A DNA stretch of 48,994 bases from an uncultured Desulfobacterales bacterium (GTDB taxonomy: Bacteria > Desulfobacterota > Desulfobacteria > Desulfobacterales > JAHEIW01): NCBI GenBank assembly GCA_947259495.1, contig CAMYLV010000038.1:1789-50782 (forward strand), given 5' to 3'. The notes beneath the pieces are model-generated. The model was not told the DNA's origin. It made no database searches and saw only the letters and a program-made list of their open reading frames with translations. How positions within the stretch are numbered: position 1 is the first letter of the stretch; each line of letters opens with the position of its first letter. The translations under genes were made by a program, and so were the position numbers. Positions 7,665 through 15,891 of the stretch are shown here, one piece after another.

Positions 7665-8768
7665 TTAAAATTGTTCCGGGAATAACCGTTTAATACCCTC
7701 CTGGGTCGCTTCGCAGATACCGCGTTCGGTTATAAAGCCGGTGACCAGCCTTGATGGTGTAACATCAAATGCATAATTGGCGGCAGCGCTCTCGGCCGGG
7801 CATATCAGCACACGCTCGTTTTTGCCGTTTGCGCGTCCATCGATATAGCGAATCTCATCCGGGTCCCGCTCTTCGATGGGGATTTCTTTGATACCATCTT
7901 TGAGATTCCAGTCGAATGTGCTGGAGGGCAGGGCGACGTAAAAGGGGATCTTGTTGTCTCTGGCGGCCAGTGCTTTTAGATAGGTTCCGATTTTGTTGGC
8001 GACATCTCCGGTTGCGGTCGTGCGGTCCGTTCCAACAATGACGATATCCACCTTTCCCTGTTGCATTAAATAACCGCCGGCATTGTCGGTGATGATGGTG
8101 TGTTTGACACCATGCTTGCCCAGCTCCCAGGCGGTCAGGCGGTTACCCTGGTTTAGCGGCCGGGTTTCATCCACCCAGACATGCAGATCAATACCCTGGT
8201 CAAATGCAGCATAGATGGGGGCGGTGGCGGTACCGTGCTCGATACAGGCCAGCCAGCCGGCATTGCAGTGGGTCAGCACGTTGACCGTTTGGCCCTGTTT
8301 GCGTCGTCTGATCGCATCGATCAGCGGCAACCCGTGTTCGCCGATTTTTTTGCACCGTTCAACTTCCTGTTCAGTAATACAGGCGGCCTGATCTCTGGCG
8401 GTGGCAATGCGTTTATCAGGCTGGTTTTCTTTCAATACTTCGGCCAGGATGCTGTCTACCGCCCAGGCGAGATTTACCGCCGTGGGCCGGGCTGATTTGA
8501 GGCGATCGCATTCGGTCATCAAAAAATTGTCTTCGATCGTATGCCGGGGGGTGTTCAAGGTGGCCAGATAGACACCGTAAGCGCCGGTGGCACCAATCAG
8601 AGGCGCACCGCGTACGGCCATGTCTTTGATGGCTGTGATTGCATCATCAACGGTTTCTAGATCAATCAGCACCAATTCATGCGGCAGGCGCCGTTGGTCT
8701 ATGATCTTAACCGTTTTTTCATCGGGGTCCAGCCAGATTGTCCTGAGATCTTTTCCATCAACTTTCAT
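7665..8768 (-). CDS. mtnA: S-methyl-5-thioribose-1-phosphate isomerase
   Basis: 367 residues, close to the ~350 typical for MtnA. Visible signatures include AVRGAPLIGATGAYG, NVLTHCNAGWLA (catalytic Cys), WVDETRPLNQG, DNAGGYLMQQGKVD and IVGTDRTTATGDVANKIGTY (catalytic Asp). It converts 5-methylthioribose-1-phosphate to methylthioribulose-1-phosphate. The partner steps are upstream on the same strand: a nucleoside phosphorylase (18725) and MTA/SAH deaminases (15892, 17428). No later methionine-salvage genes (mtnB, C, D) are present, so the fate of the sugar is open. ATG 8768 has an AAAAGG site. A 320-bp repeat-filled gap separates it from the 2Fe-2S gene. Confidence 0.95.
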   Translation of the reverse strand: MKVDGKDLRTIWLDPDEKTVKIIDQRRLPHELVLIDLETVDDAITAIKDMAVRGAPLIGATGAYGVYLATLNTPRHTIEDNFLMTECDRLKSARPTAVNLAWAVDSILAEVLKENQPDKRIATARDQAACITEQEVERCKKIGEHGLPLIDAIRRRKQGQTVNVLTHCNAGWLACIEHGTATAPIYAAFDQGIDLHVWVDETRPLNQGNRLTAWELGKHGVKHTIITDNAGGYLMQQGKVDIVIVGTDRTTATGDVANKIGTYLKALAARDNKIPFYVALPSSTFDWNLKDGIKEIPIEERDPDEIRYIDGRANGKNERVLICPAESAAANYAFDVTPSRLVTGFITERGICEATQEGIKRLFPEQF

Positions 8769-8775
8769 ATAAAAC

Positions 8776-9030
8776 CTTTTTGGGGTTCAGCGTTCAGGGC
8801 TCAAGGGTTCAGGGTTCGGCGGTTCGTTGCCACCCGATAGCTGACCATTTGGCGTCAGAGTTCGAATGCAAGGCAGGGCATCAATTTTCCAAGTTTTGAA
8901 TATCGAATATCGAACAAGGAATTTCGATTGAAGAATTTTTCTTATACTTCGATATTCTGCAGTTCTCTGTTTTCTGACCTCTGTTATCTAACCTCTGAAC
9001 CTTTGAACGCTGAACCTCTGAACCAGCTTG
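8776..9030. repeat. Inverted word repeat, GGTTCAG/CTGAACC type
   Basis: The left arm (GGGGTTCAGCGTTCAGGGCT and variants, 8776-8822) is complemented by the right arm (AACCTTTGAACGCTGAACC, about 8990-9025). An inner pair of GAATATCGAATATCGAA and ACTTCGATATTC lies between them. Fills the gene-free stretch 8769-9090. Confidence 0.6.
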
Positions 9031-9090
9031 CTGAATCCAGAAACCTGTTAACAACTGCCTGCGAGCCGAGGACTTCGGACATTTACTTTA

Positions 9091-9459
9091 TTACATCTTC
9101 GCCAGGGCGAAATCGGTCTGGACTTCACCCAGCAGAACATGGCGCTTGAAAACCTGTCGCATTTTGTTGGCATCCATGAGTTTATAAACGATGGGTTCGC
9201 TGCTTTCGGACTCAATGGTGACATTGGGCTCACTGCTGCACATTCCCATACAGCCGGCGGCAACCACCCGAATATCCTGTCGGTCTGCTGTCGCCATCTC
9301 TTCCATCAGGGCACTCATGACATCGCGGGCTCCGGCTGCAATTCCGCAGGTTCCCATATGTACGGTGACTTTAATGCTTGCGGGACCATCTCGCAGCGAG
9401 GTTTCCTTGGCTGTTTTTTCCTTAATTTTTTTAAGATCATCAATTGTCAACTTTGCCAT
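9091..9459 (-). CDS. Thioredoxin-like [2Fe-2S] ferredoxin domain protein (HndB-like)
   Basis: About 122 residues. A leading helical segment (LTIDDLKKIKEKTAKE) precedes a thioredoxin-like ferredoxin fold with MGTCGIAAGARDVM and AAGCMGMCSSEP, the pattern of HndB/HydC-type subunits that accompany NuoE/NuoF-like proteins in [FeFe]-hydrogenase complexes. It is likely to pass electrons through a [2Fe-2S] centre. Two ATGs are adjacent; I prefer the second (9459) because GGAGGA is better spaced. It is the last gene of the redox/regulatory block, whose natural partners NuoE and NuoF lie at 20247-23030 on the other strand. Confidence 0.85.
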   Translation of the reverse strand: MAKLTIDDLKKIKEKTAKETSLRDGPASIKVTVHMGTCGIAAGARDVMSALMEEMATADRQDIRVVAAGCMGMCSSEPNVTIESESSEPIVYKLMDANKMRQVFKRHVLLGEVQTDFALAKM

Positions 9460-9553
9460 CATTTTCCTCCATTATACTGCTTTTTGACAACCACTATAAC
9501 AAGGGGTCATTTTACCTTATTTTCAGTGAATTTTATCGATCACTTTTGCTCCA

Positions 9554-10117
9554 TTAGGGTCCGGATAAGCCCTGTTTCGACGCCAGCTCTTTGAGCGACG
9601 ATCGGATCGATTCGGCTAAATGATGAACGACCACTGGATCAGACAAGGAAAGATCTTCCATTTCCGCACGAATTTCACGCGTATCCAGACTAAATTCCTT
9701 GCCATCGATCCAATGTGAATAGACAAAATCGATTCCGGGGTTCCCGATGATGAGGGTTGTAACAGTGGCTGCCATATCACCGAGTGGGGCGCGGTCGATA
9801 TGGCCATGCCGAAAGGTGGCTTCAACCTCGGTACCTTTCCCGGGTTCCGCGTCGACCCGTAAAGCCCCTTCGCAGCGCTCGGCTGCGGCGGCTAAAAGCG
9901 AAAGCCCCAGGCCTACTCTGCGTGTTGTACGGGAGGTTACAAAGGGATCGTTGATATTTTGCAGTTTTTCAACCGGCATCCCGCGACCGTTGTCGCGGAT
10001 CACGATTTTGAACTGGTCCGCTTTACGGTCTTCTTTAACTTCGATCCAGATGCAATTGCCCCCGGCGGTAATCCCGTTTTCGACGACATCTAAAATATGT
10101 AGCGATAGCTCGCGCAT
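9554..10117 (-). CDS. GHKL (HATPase_c) ATP-binding protein
   Basis: 187 residues: a stand-alone histidine-kinase-type ATPase domain. N box DVVENGITAGG, G1 box DNGRGMP, and the glycine-rich RRVGLGLSLL with a PGKGTEV strand. There is no dimerisation/His domain or sensor. The remaining ~70 residues (from GDMAATVTT) form a small C-terminal domain. Stand-alone GHKL proteins of this type accompany DRTGG, PHP and hydrogenase-like genes near NuoEF clusters in anaerobes and are presumed regulatory; the target is unknown. It lies about 90 bp upstream of the 2Fe-2S gene on the same strand. Confidence 0.85.
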   Translation of the reverse strand: MRELSLHILDVVENGITAGGNCIWIEVKEDRKADQFKIVIRDNGRGMPVEKLQNINDPFVTSRTTRRVGLGLSLLAAAAERCEGALRVDAEPGKGTEVEATFRHGHIDRAPLGDMAATVTTLIIGNPGIDFVYSHWIDGKEFSLDTREIRAEMEDLSLSDPVVVHHLAESIRSSLKELASKQGLSGP

Positions 10118-10164
10118 TTATAGCAACATTTTTTACCAATTTCCAATGATTGGTGATTTTCACC

Positions 10165-10320
10165 GACTGACGACTTTTTATCCACCACAAAGCACACGAA
10201 GCGGCACAAAGAATGAGGCAAGATCATTTTTGATTTCACCACAAAGGCACAAAGGTCACAAAGAAAGCATTCATTGTTATTTTGCATAAACTTTGTGGTC
10301 TTCGTGTTCTTCGTGGTAAA
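10165..10320. repeat. Inverted word repeat, CACGAAG/CTTCGTG type
   Basis: The left side has CCACCACAAAGCACACGAAG and a second CACCACAAAGGCACAAAGG run. The right side has ACTTTGTGGTCTTCGTGTTC, then TTCGTGGT. The arms are complementary with mismatches. The same words appear at 27775-27860. No gene is seen in 10118-10491. Confidence 0.6.
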
Positions 10321-10354
10321 AAAAATAAAATACGAAAAATCTTATGTCTTCAGC

Positions 10355-10437
10355 GCAAAGTGCATAGCGTAAATTATTAAATTCCGTTTCTCTTAATCAA
10401 AACGCTTTGCCCTATGCGCCATGCGCTATGCTCTGTT
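10355..10437. repeat. Inverted word repeat, GCGCAAAGTGCATAGCG type
   Basis: Left arm CAGCGCAAAGTGCATAGCG near 10350-10372 faces a right arm CTTTGCCCTATGCGCCATGC plus GCTATGCTCTG near 10402-10435. The right-arm words match those at 3765-3790. Confidence 0.5.
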
Positions 10438-10491
10438 TGTCGCAGAGAGCGCTGCTGCACGGAATTCACCGGAGTGCGGACCGAATGGAAA

Positions 10492-11229
10492 CTAATTAAC
10501 AATGTGGCGCCCATCTTTACCGGCCAGTGCCATAATAAGCTCTTCCAGGGAGGGCGCAGCTAAAATAAATTCCGTCCACACCTTGCCGATATCGTCTAAA
10601 AAATGGGCATCCGAAGACGTCACGCAAGGATAATTGCCGATGCCCGGAACTTCGGTGCGTGCTTTTTTAAGAGGCACGCGAAAAGACACCTCCACGGCGT
10701 CTAAATGCAGATTTTCTGGGATAAACCCAAGCTGACCAATTAAGCTATAGGATGGGCGGTCCACATGAGAACTGATACAAATACCGCCGAGGTGATGGGC
10801 TTTTTCCACAACATCAATGAGGCTAAGGCCGGTGGCACCGATCAACAGACGGGGATTTTCCCCCAGGACCTGGTCATGCTCATCTGCGACCACCTGATGC
10901 CCGAACACTTCCGGTTGATTGTTACCGTTCAGATGCTTGTAGATAAATTCCTGCATTTTCAAATCAGCTTCAATACTTTTAAAGAGTGTAACCAGATGCA
11001 CTTCTTCTCTGGAGCAGATTTCCATACCCGGCAAAACGGCAATGCCCTGCCGGGCGCCTTCCCGCATAATTGCGGCAACGTTCTCGGCGGTATTGTGGTC
11101 ACAGATGGCGATTAAATCCAGTTGCTGCTCAAGACTTTTTTGAACAATCTTTTTGGGGCTCATATCCCAGTCACTGCAGGGTGAAAGGCAAGAGTGAATG
11201 TGGAGGTCGGCTTTGATTTTTTTTAACAA
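10492..11229 (-). CDS. PHP domain metal-dependent phosphoesterase
   Basis: About 245 residues from TTG 11229. I chose this start because AGAAGG lies 9 bp before it and homologues begin just ahead of ADLHIHS; the frame stays open to a GTG at 11274 without a ribosome binding site. PHP motifs: DLHIHSCLSPC (HxH), ICDHNTAEN, PGMEICSREEVH and CVTSSDAHFLDD near the C-terminus, the expected metal ligands of a trinuclear phosphoesterase. Substrate unknown. It follows a DRTGG gene closely and is part of the regulatory block typical of NuoEF/[FeFe]-hydrogenase clusters. Confidence 0.85.
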   Translation of the reverse strand: MLKKIKADLHIHSCLSPCSDWDMSPKKIVQKSLEQQLDLIAICDHNTAENVAAIMREGARQGIAVLPGMEICSREEVHLVTLFKSIEADLKMQEFIYKHLNGNNQPEVFGHQVVADEHDQVLGENPRLLIGATGLSLIDVVEKAHHLGGICISSHVDRPSYSLIGQLGFIPENLHLDAVEVSFRVPLKKARTEVPGIGNYPCVTSSDAHFLDDIGKVWTEFILAAPSLEELIMALAGKDGRHIVN

Positions 11230-11285
11230 CGCATGAATCCTTCTACAGACATTACGCAAGGATTGTGCAAACACGTGCTCGCAAA

Positions 11286-11636
11286 TTATTCGCTTGCTGG
11301 ATTGCCGACCCCGGCGCTAAAAAGTCGGCCGGCCAGGCTGAATGACGAATCCGGCCACTGTAAAATTGGAATGCCTTCCTGGTCCGCTTTTTGGATGGTT
11401 TCCGCATCCGGTATCTGGCCGCCGGTAATAACAATAGCGGCCATTTCACGCAGCACGGCCACAGCCACAATATTTTGATGCCCCTGAACGGTCATCCAGG
11501 CACACCCTGCCGGGGCGTTTCCCATCACTTCGCTCAACAAATCGCCGCAGTACCCCTCGGTGACTTCGCGGTCAAGTCCACTTTTCCCGCCAGTCACTGC
11601 CAGATCGAATTTTTCCACTAGGTCTTTTACCAACAT
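11286..11636 (-). CDS. DRTGG domain protein (1 of 3)
   Basis: About 116 residues from ATG 11636, with AAAGG 12 bp upstream; an in-frame ATG at 11648 abuts that site. DRTGG-type signatures: LVKDLVEKFDLAVTGG, LDREVTEGYCGDLLSEVMG, WMTVQGHQNIVAVAVLRE and AAIVITGG. DRTGG domains occur in HPr kinase-related and CBS-linked proteins and are thought to bind ligands. It differs from the other two DRTGG proteins of the window (13490, 20759), which resemble each other more closely. Sits between the HydS-like gene and the PHP gene on the same strand. Confidence 0.85.
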   Translation of the reverse strand: MLVKDLVEKFDLAVTGGKSGLDREVTEGYCGDLLSEVMGNAPAGCAWMTVQGHQNIVAVAVLREMAAIVITGGQIPDAETIQKADQEGIPILQWPDSSFSLAGRLFSAGVGNPASE

Positions 11637-11680
11637 TTTTGGCAGCATCCTTTCTATCCGGATCACAGATAACAGGTGGA

Positions 11681-12991
11681 TTAGCGCTTTGTCTTGCTTT
11701 GCGCATCGATAAACAGACAATCTTTCAAGGCAGCTTGACCACGCACCACATCTTCAGCAAAGGTGCGGCAGTCCGGGGCGCCGCATGCTGTACAATCGGT
11801 CCCTTTAATCAATTGCCTAACTTTCTCAATTTCTTGCATGGCATCAATGGACAGCGCTTCTTTGCGGGCGCCGAACAGGTTGGTCAGTTTAGATGGATCT
11901 TTTTCAGTTTGAAACTCCCCTCGCTCATACATGCGTAAAATATTTTCGCGGTGCAAGCGTCTGCCGAGACCAAATCGTTTGATCATTTTTTGAACGGCGC
12001 CTTTGGCCAGATATTTATCAATAGCGTTTAACACACCACCCAGACAGCCTTCGCGACAGGTTCGAAATTCGATATACTCAATATTCTGAAACAGGCCCAT
12101 TTCGATTTTTTCAAGATAGTGAATGGTTTCCTCCATGCCCGAAACCGCCAGGGAGCGGTCGATATCCATGTCGGCGATTTCGCCGCCGGACATCCCCCAC
12201 ATGGATGCGTTGCCGGTGGCACAGGTTTCGTATTCAAAGCGTGTTTGATAGAACGGAATGCCGTCGGCCGCTTTAATCTGCTCCACATGTTTGATCAGTT
12301 GCGGATAGATATCGTTAATACCCAGGGCAACTTCAGCGGGTGCGGGCTCCTTACGAGCAGGCAAGCATGCTGGATCTTTTTTGGTCGGGCAGGGGTTGAT
12401 GTAGTATAAAACAACCGCCTGGCCCTTATCCTGATATTCGGGAATAAGGCGCTGCTTGACTTCGCGGGCCATCAGCGCCACCGGCCTTAAAACCGGCAAT
12501 ACGTTGGGCAACAGGCTGGGAAATTTAAACGCAATCAGCCGCACCACTATCGGACAAATCGGTGAGATCAGGGGCCAGGGGGCTTTGTTGGACGTTCGGT
12601 TACGACTGATGAATTCTTCAGTGGCACACTGGAACATTTCAAGAAAATAAGACATGTCGATGGTGTGTTGAAACCCCATCTGGCGAAGGCCCAACAGCAC
12701 ATCTTTGGGCATGACACCGGGAAACTGCGCGTAGAGAACCGGTGATACCAAAGCAATGGCAACGTGATCCTTGCCGAGCGTCTCGAGGCTTTCGGTGGCC
12801 GCGCTGACTGCTCGCTCGCGGCAGATGCGAATGCACTCGCCGCAACCAATGCATTGCTCAACAATCCGGGCGGCTTTCTTTTTTTTGATCCGGATGGCTT
12901 TGGTGGGGCAAACCCTCAGACACGACCCATGGCCGGCACAGAGGTCTTTATCAAAGCGGACGAAGCAGGTTGAGGTCAGTTTTTTGCTCAA
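11681..12991 (-). CDS. HydS-like [FeFe]-hydrogenase-related Fe-S protein
   Basis: 436 residues. Residues 14-60 hold two ferredoxin motifs; the first reads CAGHGSCLRVC, so the second ligand position is His21 instead of Cys, while the second motif (C47, C50, C53, C57) is complete. The core resembles the [FeFe]-hydrogenase large domain, with cysteines at the H-cluster positions: SPICP (C146), NPCPTKK (C201) and TCREGC (C312, C316). The usual TSC, MPC and GGGQP sequences are not kept. A C-terminal Fes-type 4Fe-4S domain follows (C400, C403, C408, C425). This is the architecture of putative sensory HydS-type proteins, not of a catalytic hydrogenase. It overlaps the GHKL gene upstream by 4 bp. Confidence 0.8.
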   Translation of the reverse strand: MSKKLTSTCFVRFDKDLCAGHGSCLRVCPTKAIRIKKKKAARIVEQCIGCGECIRICRERAVSAATESLETLGKDHVAIALVSPVLYAQFPGVMPKDVLLGLRQMGFQHTIDMSYFLEMFQCATEEFISRNRTSNKAPWPLISPICPIVVRLIAFKFPSLLPNVLPVLRPVALMAREVKQRLIPEYQDKGQAVVLYYINPCPTKKDPACLPARKEPAPAEVALGINDIYPQLIKHVEQIKAADGIPFYQTRFEYETCATGNASMWGMSGGEIADMDIDRSLAVSGMEETIHYLEKIEMGLFQNIEYIEFRTCREGCLGGVLNAIDKYLAKGAVQKMIKRFGLGRRLHRENILRMYERGEFQTEKDPSKLTNLFGARKEALSIDAMQEIEKVRQLIKGTDCTACGAPDCRTFAEDVVRGQAALKDCLFIDAQSKTKR

Positions 12992-13428
12992 TCTGTTTCT
13001 CCTTTCTCAGGAATGAAAAAAATCATTCGAACCAAAGTGCCATCATCTTTTTTGGAATCAACCTGAATCCGGTCTGAATTTTTTTTCATATTCGGCAATC
13101 CCATGCCGGCGCCAAAGCCCATCTCACGATGGTCATCGTTAGCTGTCGAATAGCCGGCCTGCATGGCCAAATCAATATCCTCGATACCCGGACCATCATC
13201 GGTTATTTCTAAAATCAGCCTGTCACTGTCCACTTCAATACTCAGGGTGCCGTCCCCGCCATGCATCACCACATTCATTTCGCTTTCATACCCGCAGATA
13301 GCGACCCGCCGAATCAAGCTCGGGTCGAAATCCATTGATTTGAGAAGGTTTTGAATATTAATCGAAGCCTCACCGGCACGGATAAAATCTCGGCTTTTGA
13401 TATGAAAACTTTTTTTTAGTTGGGACAT
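12988..13428 (-). CDS. RsbW/anti-sigma-type GHKL ATPase
   Basis: 146 residues from ATG 13428. The frame stays open further upstream but would overlap the DRTGG gene, and the domain begins right after this Met. The N box (YESEMNVVMHGGDG), G1 box (DDGPGIEDID) and G2 region (GFGAGMGLPNMKK) are intact. Single-domain kinases of this shape control partner proteins by phosphorylation, as SpoIIAB/RsbW do for anti-sigma antagonists; no such antagonist is encoded nearby. It overlaps the HydS-like gene by 4 bp, so the two are translationally coupled and probably form one sensor unit. Confidence 0.85.
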   Translation of the reverse strand: MSQLKKSFHIKSRDFIRAGEASINIQNLLKSMDFDPSLIRRVAICGYESEMNVVMHGGDGTLSIEVDSDRLILEITDDGPGIEDIDLAMQAGYSTANDDHREMGFGAGMGLPNMKKNSDRIQVDSKKDDGTLVRMIFFIPEKGETD

Positions 13429-13489
13429 GTGTTTAAAATTTTCGGATGGTGCGGTTATCCGGGCCGGACGGGCATTGATCAATGGCAGG

Positions 13490-13843
13490 TTATCGTTTTC
13501 CGTCAAGCCCGGTAAGGTTGCAAGCATGCAGTCTGCCGCAGGAGACAAACATGGAATACGGGCTCGATATCAGGGGTATGCCCTGGTCTTTGGCCATATC
13601 GATCACTTCCTGGGGCGGTTTCTTTTTTCTGACGAAGACCACTGCCCCGACGCCGGCCACTATGGCGGTGCGGATGACCTGCACGGTTGTCAAACCGGTT
13701 AATAAGACACAATCTTCAGAAACTGCGGCCAGCACGTCACTCATCAGGTCGCTGGCGCCGCATCTCGTAATGCTTTTATCCAGTTTATCCTCTCCGATTA
13801 AAAGCGTCGCATCCAGGGCATCAACAATTTCTGATAGCTTCAT
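13490..13843 (-). CDS. DRTGG domain protein (2 of 3)
   Basis: 117 residues. Starts MKLSEIVDALDATLL and contains GASDLMSDVLAAVSEDCVLL, TGLTTVQVIRTA and GAVVFVRKKKPP. It is a clear paralogue of the plus-strand protein at 20759, sharing LTGLTT-QV-RTA, AAVVFVR and a closing GLDG. It is the first gene of the sensor block (DRTGG, GHKL, HydS-like, DRTGG, PHP, GHKL, 2Fe-2S), separated from ade by about 160 bp. Ligand unknown. Confidence 0.85.
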   Translation of the reverse strand: MKLSEIVDALDATLLIGEDKLDKSITRCGASDLMSDVLAAVSEDCVLLTGLTTVQVIRTAIVAGVGAVVFVRKKKPPQEVIDMAKDQGIPLISSPYSMFVSCGRLHACNLTGLDGKR

Positions 13844-14004
13844 ATACCGATTCCATTATTCCATTCAGTTTTTTATGATCGTTTTTGTTTAACGCCAGTT
13901 ATTTGAAAAAGACAAAAATGAAACATACCGAACACTTAAGGCCAGCAAAGTATAATGTAAAGGTTCGGTTGTGTCAATGGTAAGTCGGGCGGGCCACTGA
14001 GGCC

Positions 14005-15714
14005 TCACACAAATAAAGGGACAACCTCAAACTTGTTCACATCGATCAGGCCCCTGTCTGTCAGCTTTAATGCGGGTATGACCGGCAGCGCCAAAAAGGA
14101 AAGCGTCATAAAAGGATCGGTTAAGACGCTTCCCATTGCATGCGCGATTTTGATCAACCGGTCCAGCTGCTGGCGCACCCGGCTGACCGGTTCAAAAGAC
14201 ATCAGACCGGCAAGGGGTAATGCCAGACGGGCCAGAACCTTTTGGTCTGAAACCGCTGCCAAACCACCGCCCATTTGCACGACCGCTTGCAATGCAGCTT
14301 GCATGTCCGCGTCTGTTGTGCCCACGATGATGATATTGTGAGAATCATGGGCGACACTGGAGGCGAGGGCGCCGTGCTTGAGGCCGAAGCCTTTGACAAA
14401 ACCCTTGCCAATATTGCCGGTGTTCCTGTGACGCTCGACAACAGCGATTTTGAGCAGATCCCGCGATGGGTCGCTTACGGTCTGACGGTTCTTAACGGCC
14501 GATTGCTCGATGCGTTCACGGGTAATCAACTGATCCGCTACGATTTCAATGACCCGCATGTTTTTCTTTTCAGCCGCTATGCTGAAATCAACCTTTTGCA
14601 GATCCACATGCATCGACGGGGCGATTGCAGCAGATGACGGCGCTTGAATTTGCGGTAAGATCTTTCCGTTTTCAGCCGTCAAGATGCCGCGGCAGTATAC
14701 CTGTTCGATGAGCGGGTTTTGAATATCGGAAAATACGACCAGATCGGCCTGCCTGCCGAGCGCAATAGCGCCCAGGTGATCCAGTCGGAAGTATTCTGCC
14801 GGGTTTATTGTGGCCATCTGAATGGCTAAAATCGGATCCAGGCCGGATTGAATGGCTTCGCGCACGATCGAATCGATATGGCCCTCTGAGATCAGATCAT
14901 GGGGGTGGCGATCATCGGTACACCACATCATTCGTCTGGCCGTTCGTTCATTTACCGCCCCGAGCAGGGCCTGTAAATTTTTTGCGCCGGTCCCCTGACG
15001 GATCATAATGTGCATCCCGGCAGCGAGTTTCTCTCTGGCTTCTTGCGCGGTGGTGCATTCATGATCACTTTGGACCCCCGCGGCGATATACGCATAAAGC
15101 GCCTGCCCCTCGAGCCCGGGCGCATGCCCATCGACCGGCTTACGGTGCAGTTTGGCCGCGCTTATTTTGGCCAGAACATCCGGATCGCACAAGATGACTC
15201 CCGGGTAATTCATCATTTCAGCCAGCGCCACTATTCTCTCATGGTTAAAAAAAGGCTCAAGATCCCCGGCGGTCAGGCGGGCACCGGCGGTTTCCATATC
15301 GGTTGCCGGCACGCAGGAAGGCAGTGTGAAATAAATATTGATGGGTTGTTCTTCTGCCGATTGCAGCATATAAGCAATACCGTCTGAACCCAGCACATTG
15401 GCAATTTCATGGGGATCGGCGGCTACGGTCGTGGTGCCGTGCACCACGATTGCCCGGGCAAATTCGGATATGCATGTCATGGCGCTTTCGATATGAACGT
15501 GGGAATCAATAAAGCCGGGCGCGACAAAGCGGTTGTTTAAATCCAAAACCGCTTTGGCTTTATATTGGCCGAAACCAACCAGGATTCCATCGCTGATGGC
15601 AACTGCCTGCGGTATAATTTCACCGGTTAGAACATTGACAACGCGTGCATTGGTTAAAAGCAAATCAACGGGTCTGTCGCCGTGAGCGGCTTTGATAATG
15701 TTATTCAAATTCAT
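14005..15714 (-). CDS. ade: Adenine deaminase
   Basis: About 569 residues from ATG 15714, preceded at 8 bp by AAAGGAAA; an upstream in-frame start at 15756 lacks a site. Amidohydrolase metal motifs are visible: FIDSHVHIESAM, VDGHAPGLEGQALYAY, QSDHECTT and CTDDRHPHD. The C-terminal half carries the adenine deaminase domain (GKGFVKGFGLKHGALASSVA, then HDSHNIIIVG). It converts adenine to hypoxanthine in the cytoplasm. Its neighbours are two MTA/SAH deaminases and a nucleoside phosphorylase, so it belongs to a purine and methylthioadenosine salvage set. An inverted repeat separates it from the deaminase upstream. Confidence 0.95.
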   Translation of the reverse strand: MNLNNIIKAAHGDRPVDLLLTNARVVNVLTGEIIPQAVAISDGILVGFGQYKAKAVLDLNNRFVAPGFIDSHVHIESAMTCISEFARAIVVHGTTTVAADPHEIANVLGSDGIAYMLQSAEEQPINIYFTLPSCVPATDMETAGARLTAGDLEPFFNHERIVALAEMMNYPGVILCDPDVLAKISAAKLHRKPVDGHAPGLEGQALYAYIAAGVQSDHECTTAQEAREKLAAGMHIMIRQGTGAKNLQALLGAVNERTARRMMWCTDDRHPHDLISEGHIDSIVREAIQSGLDPILAIQMATINPAEYFRLDHLGAIALGRQADLVVFSDIQNPLIEQVYCRGILTAENGKILPQIQAPSSAAIAPSMHVDLQKVDFSIAAEKKNMRVIEIVADQLITRERIEQSAVKNRQTVSDPSRDLLKIAVVERHRNTGNIGKGFVKGFGLKHGALASSVAHDSHNIIIVGTTDADMQAALQAVVQMGGGLAAVSDQKVLARLALPLAGLMSFEPVSRVRQQLDRLIKIAHAMGSVLTDPFMTLSFLALPVIPALKLTDRGLIDVNKFEVVPLFV

Positions 15715-15767
15715 TTTAATATTTCCTTTGTTCTGGCTGCAAGCCGCTGTTATCAAGCCAAGGTGTC

Positions 15768-15888
15768 AGGTTTCAGATCAGTAAACAGATAACAGACAAC
15801 AGAGGACAGACAGGTCGCTTCATCTTGCAGGTTTTCATCTGTCTTCTGTCGTCTGTCTTCTGAAACCTGACACCTGAAACCGAAAAAA
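15768..15888. repeat. Inverted word repeat, GGTGTCAGGTTTCAG type
   Basis: The outer arms are near-perfect: GGTGTCAGGTTTCAG (from 15770) against CTGAAACCTGACACC (to about 15882). Inner arms built of ACAGA/CAGACAACAGAGGACAG words face CTGTCTTCTGTCGTCTGTC. It sits between ade and the upstream deaminase and could attenuate or terminate transcription. Confidence 0.7.
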
Positions 15889-15891
15889 CGA

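Noticed and set aside
11681-12991. Catalytic [FeFe]-hydrogenase
   Set aside because: The TSCxP, MPCxxKK and GGGQP catalytic signatures are not kept and the gene sits in a regulatory block; a sensory HydS-like role fits better.
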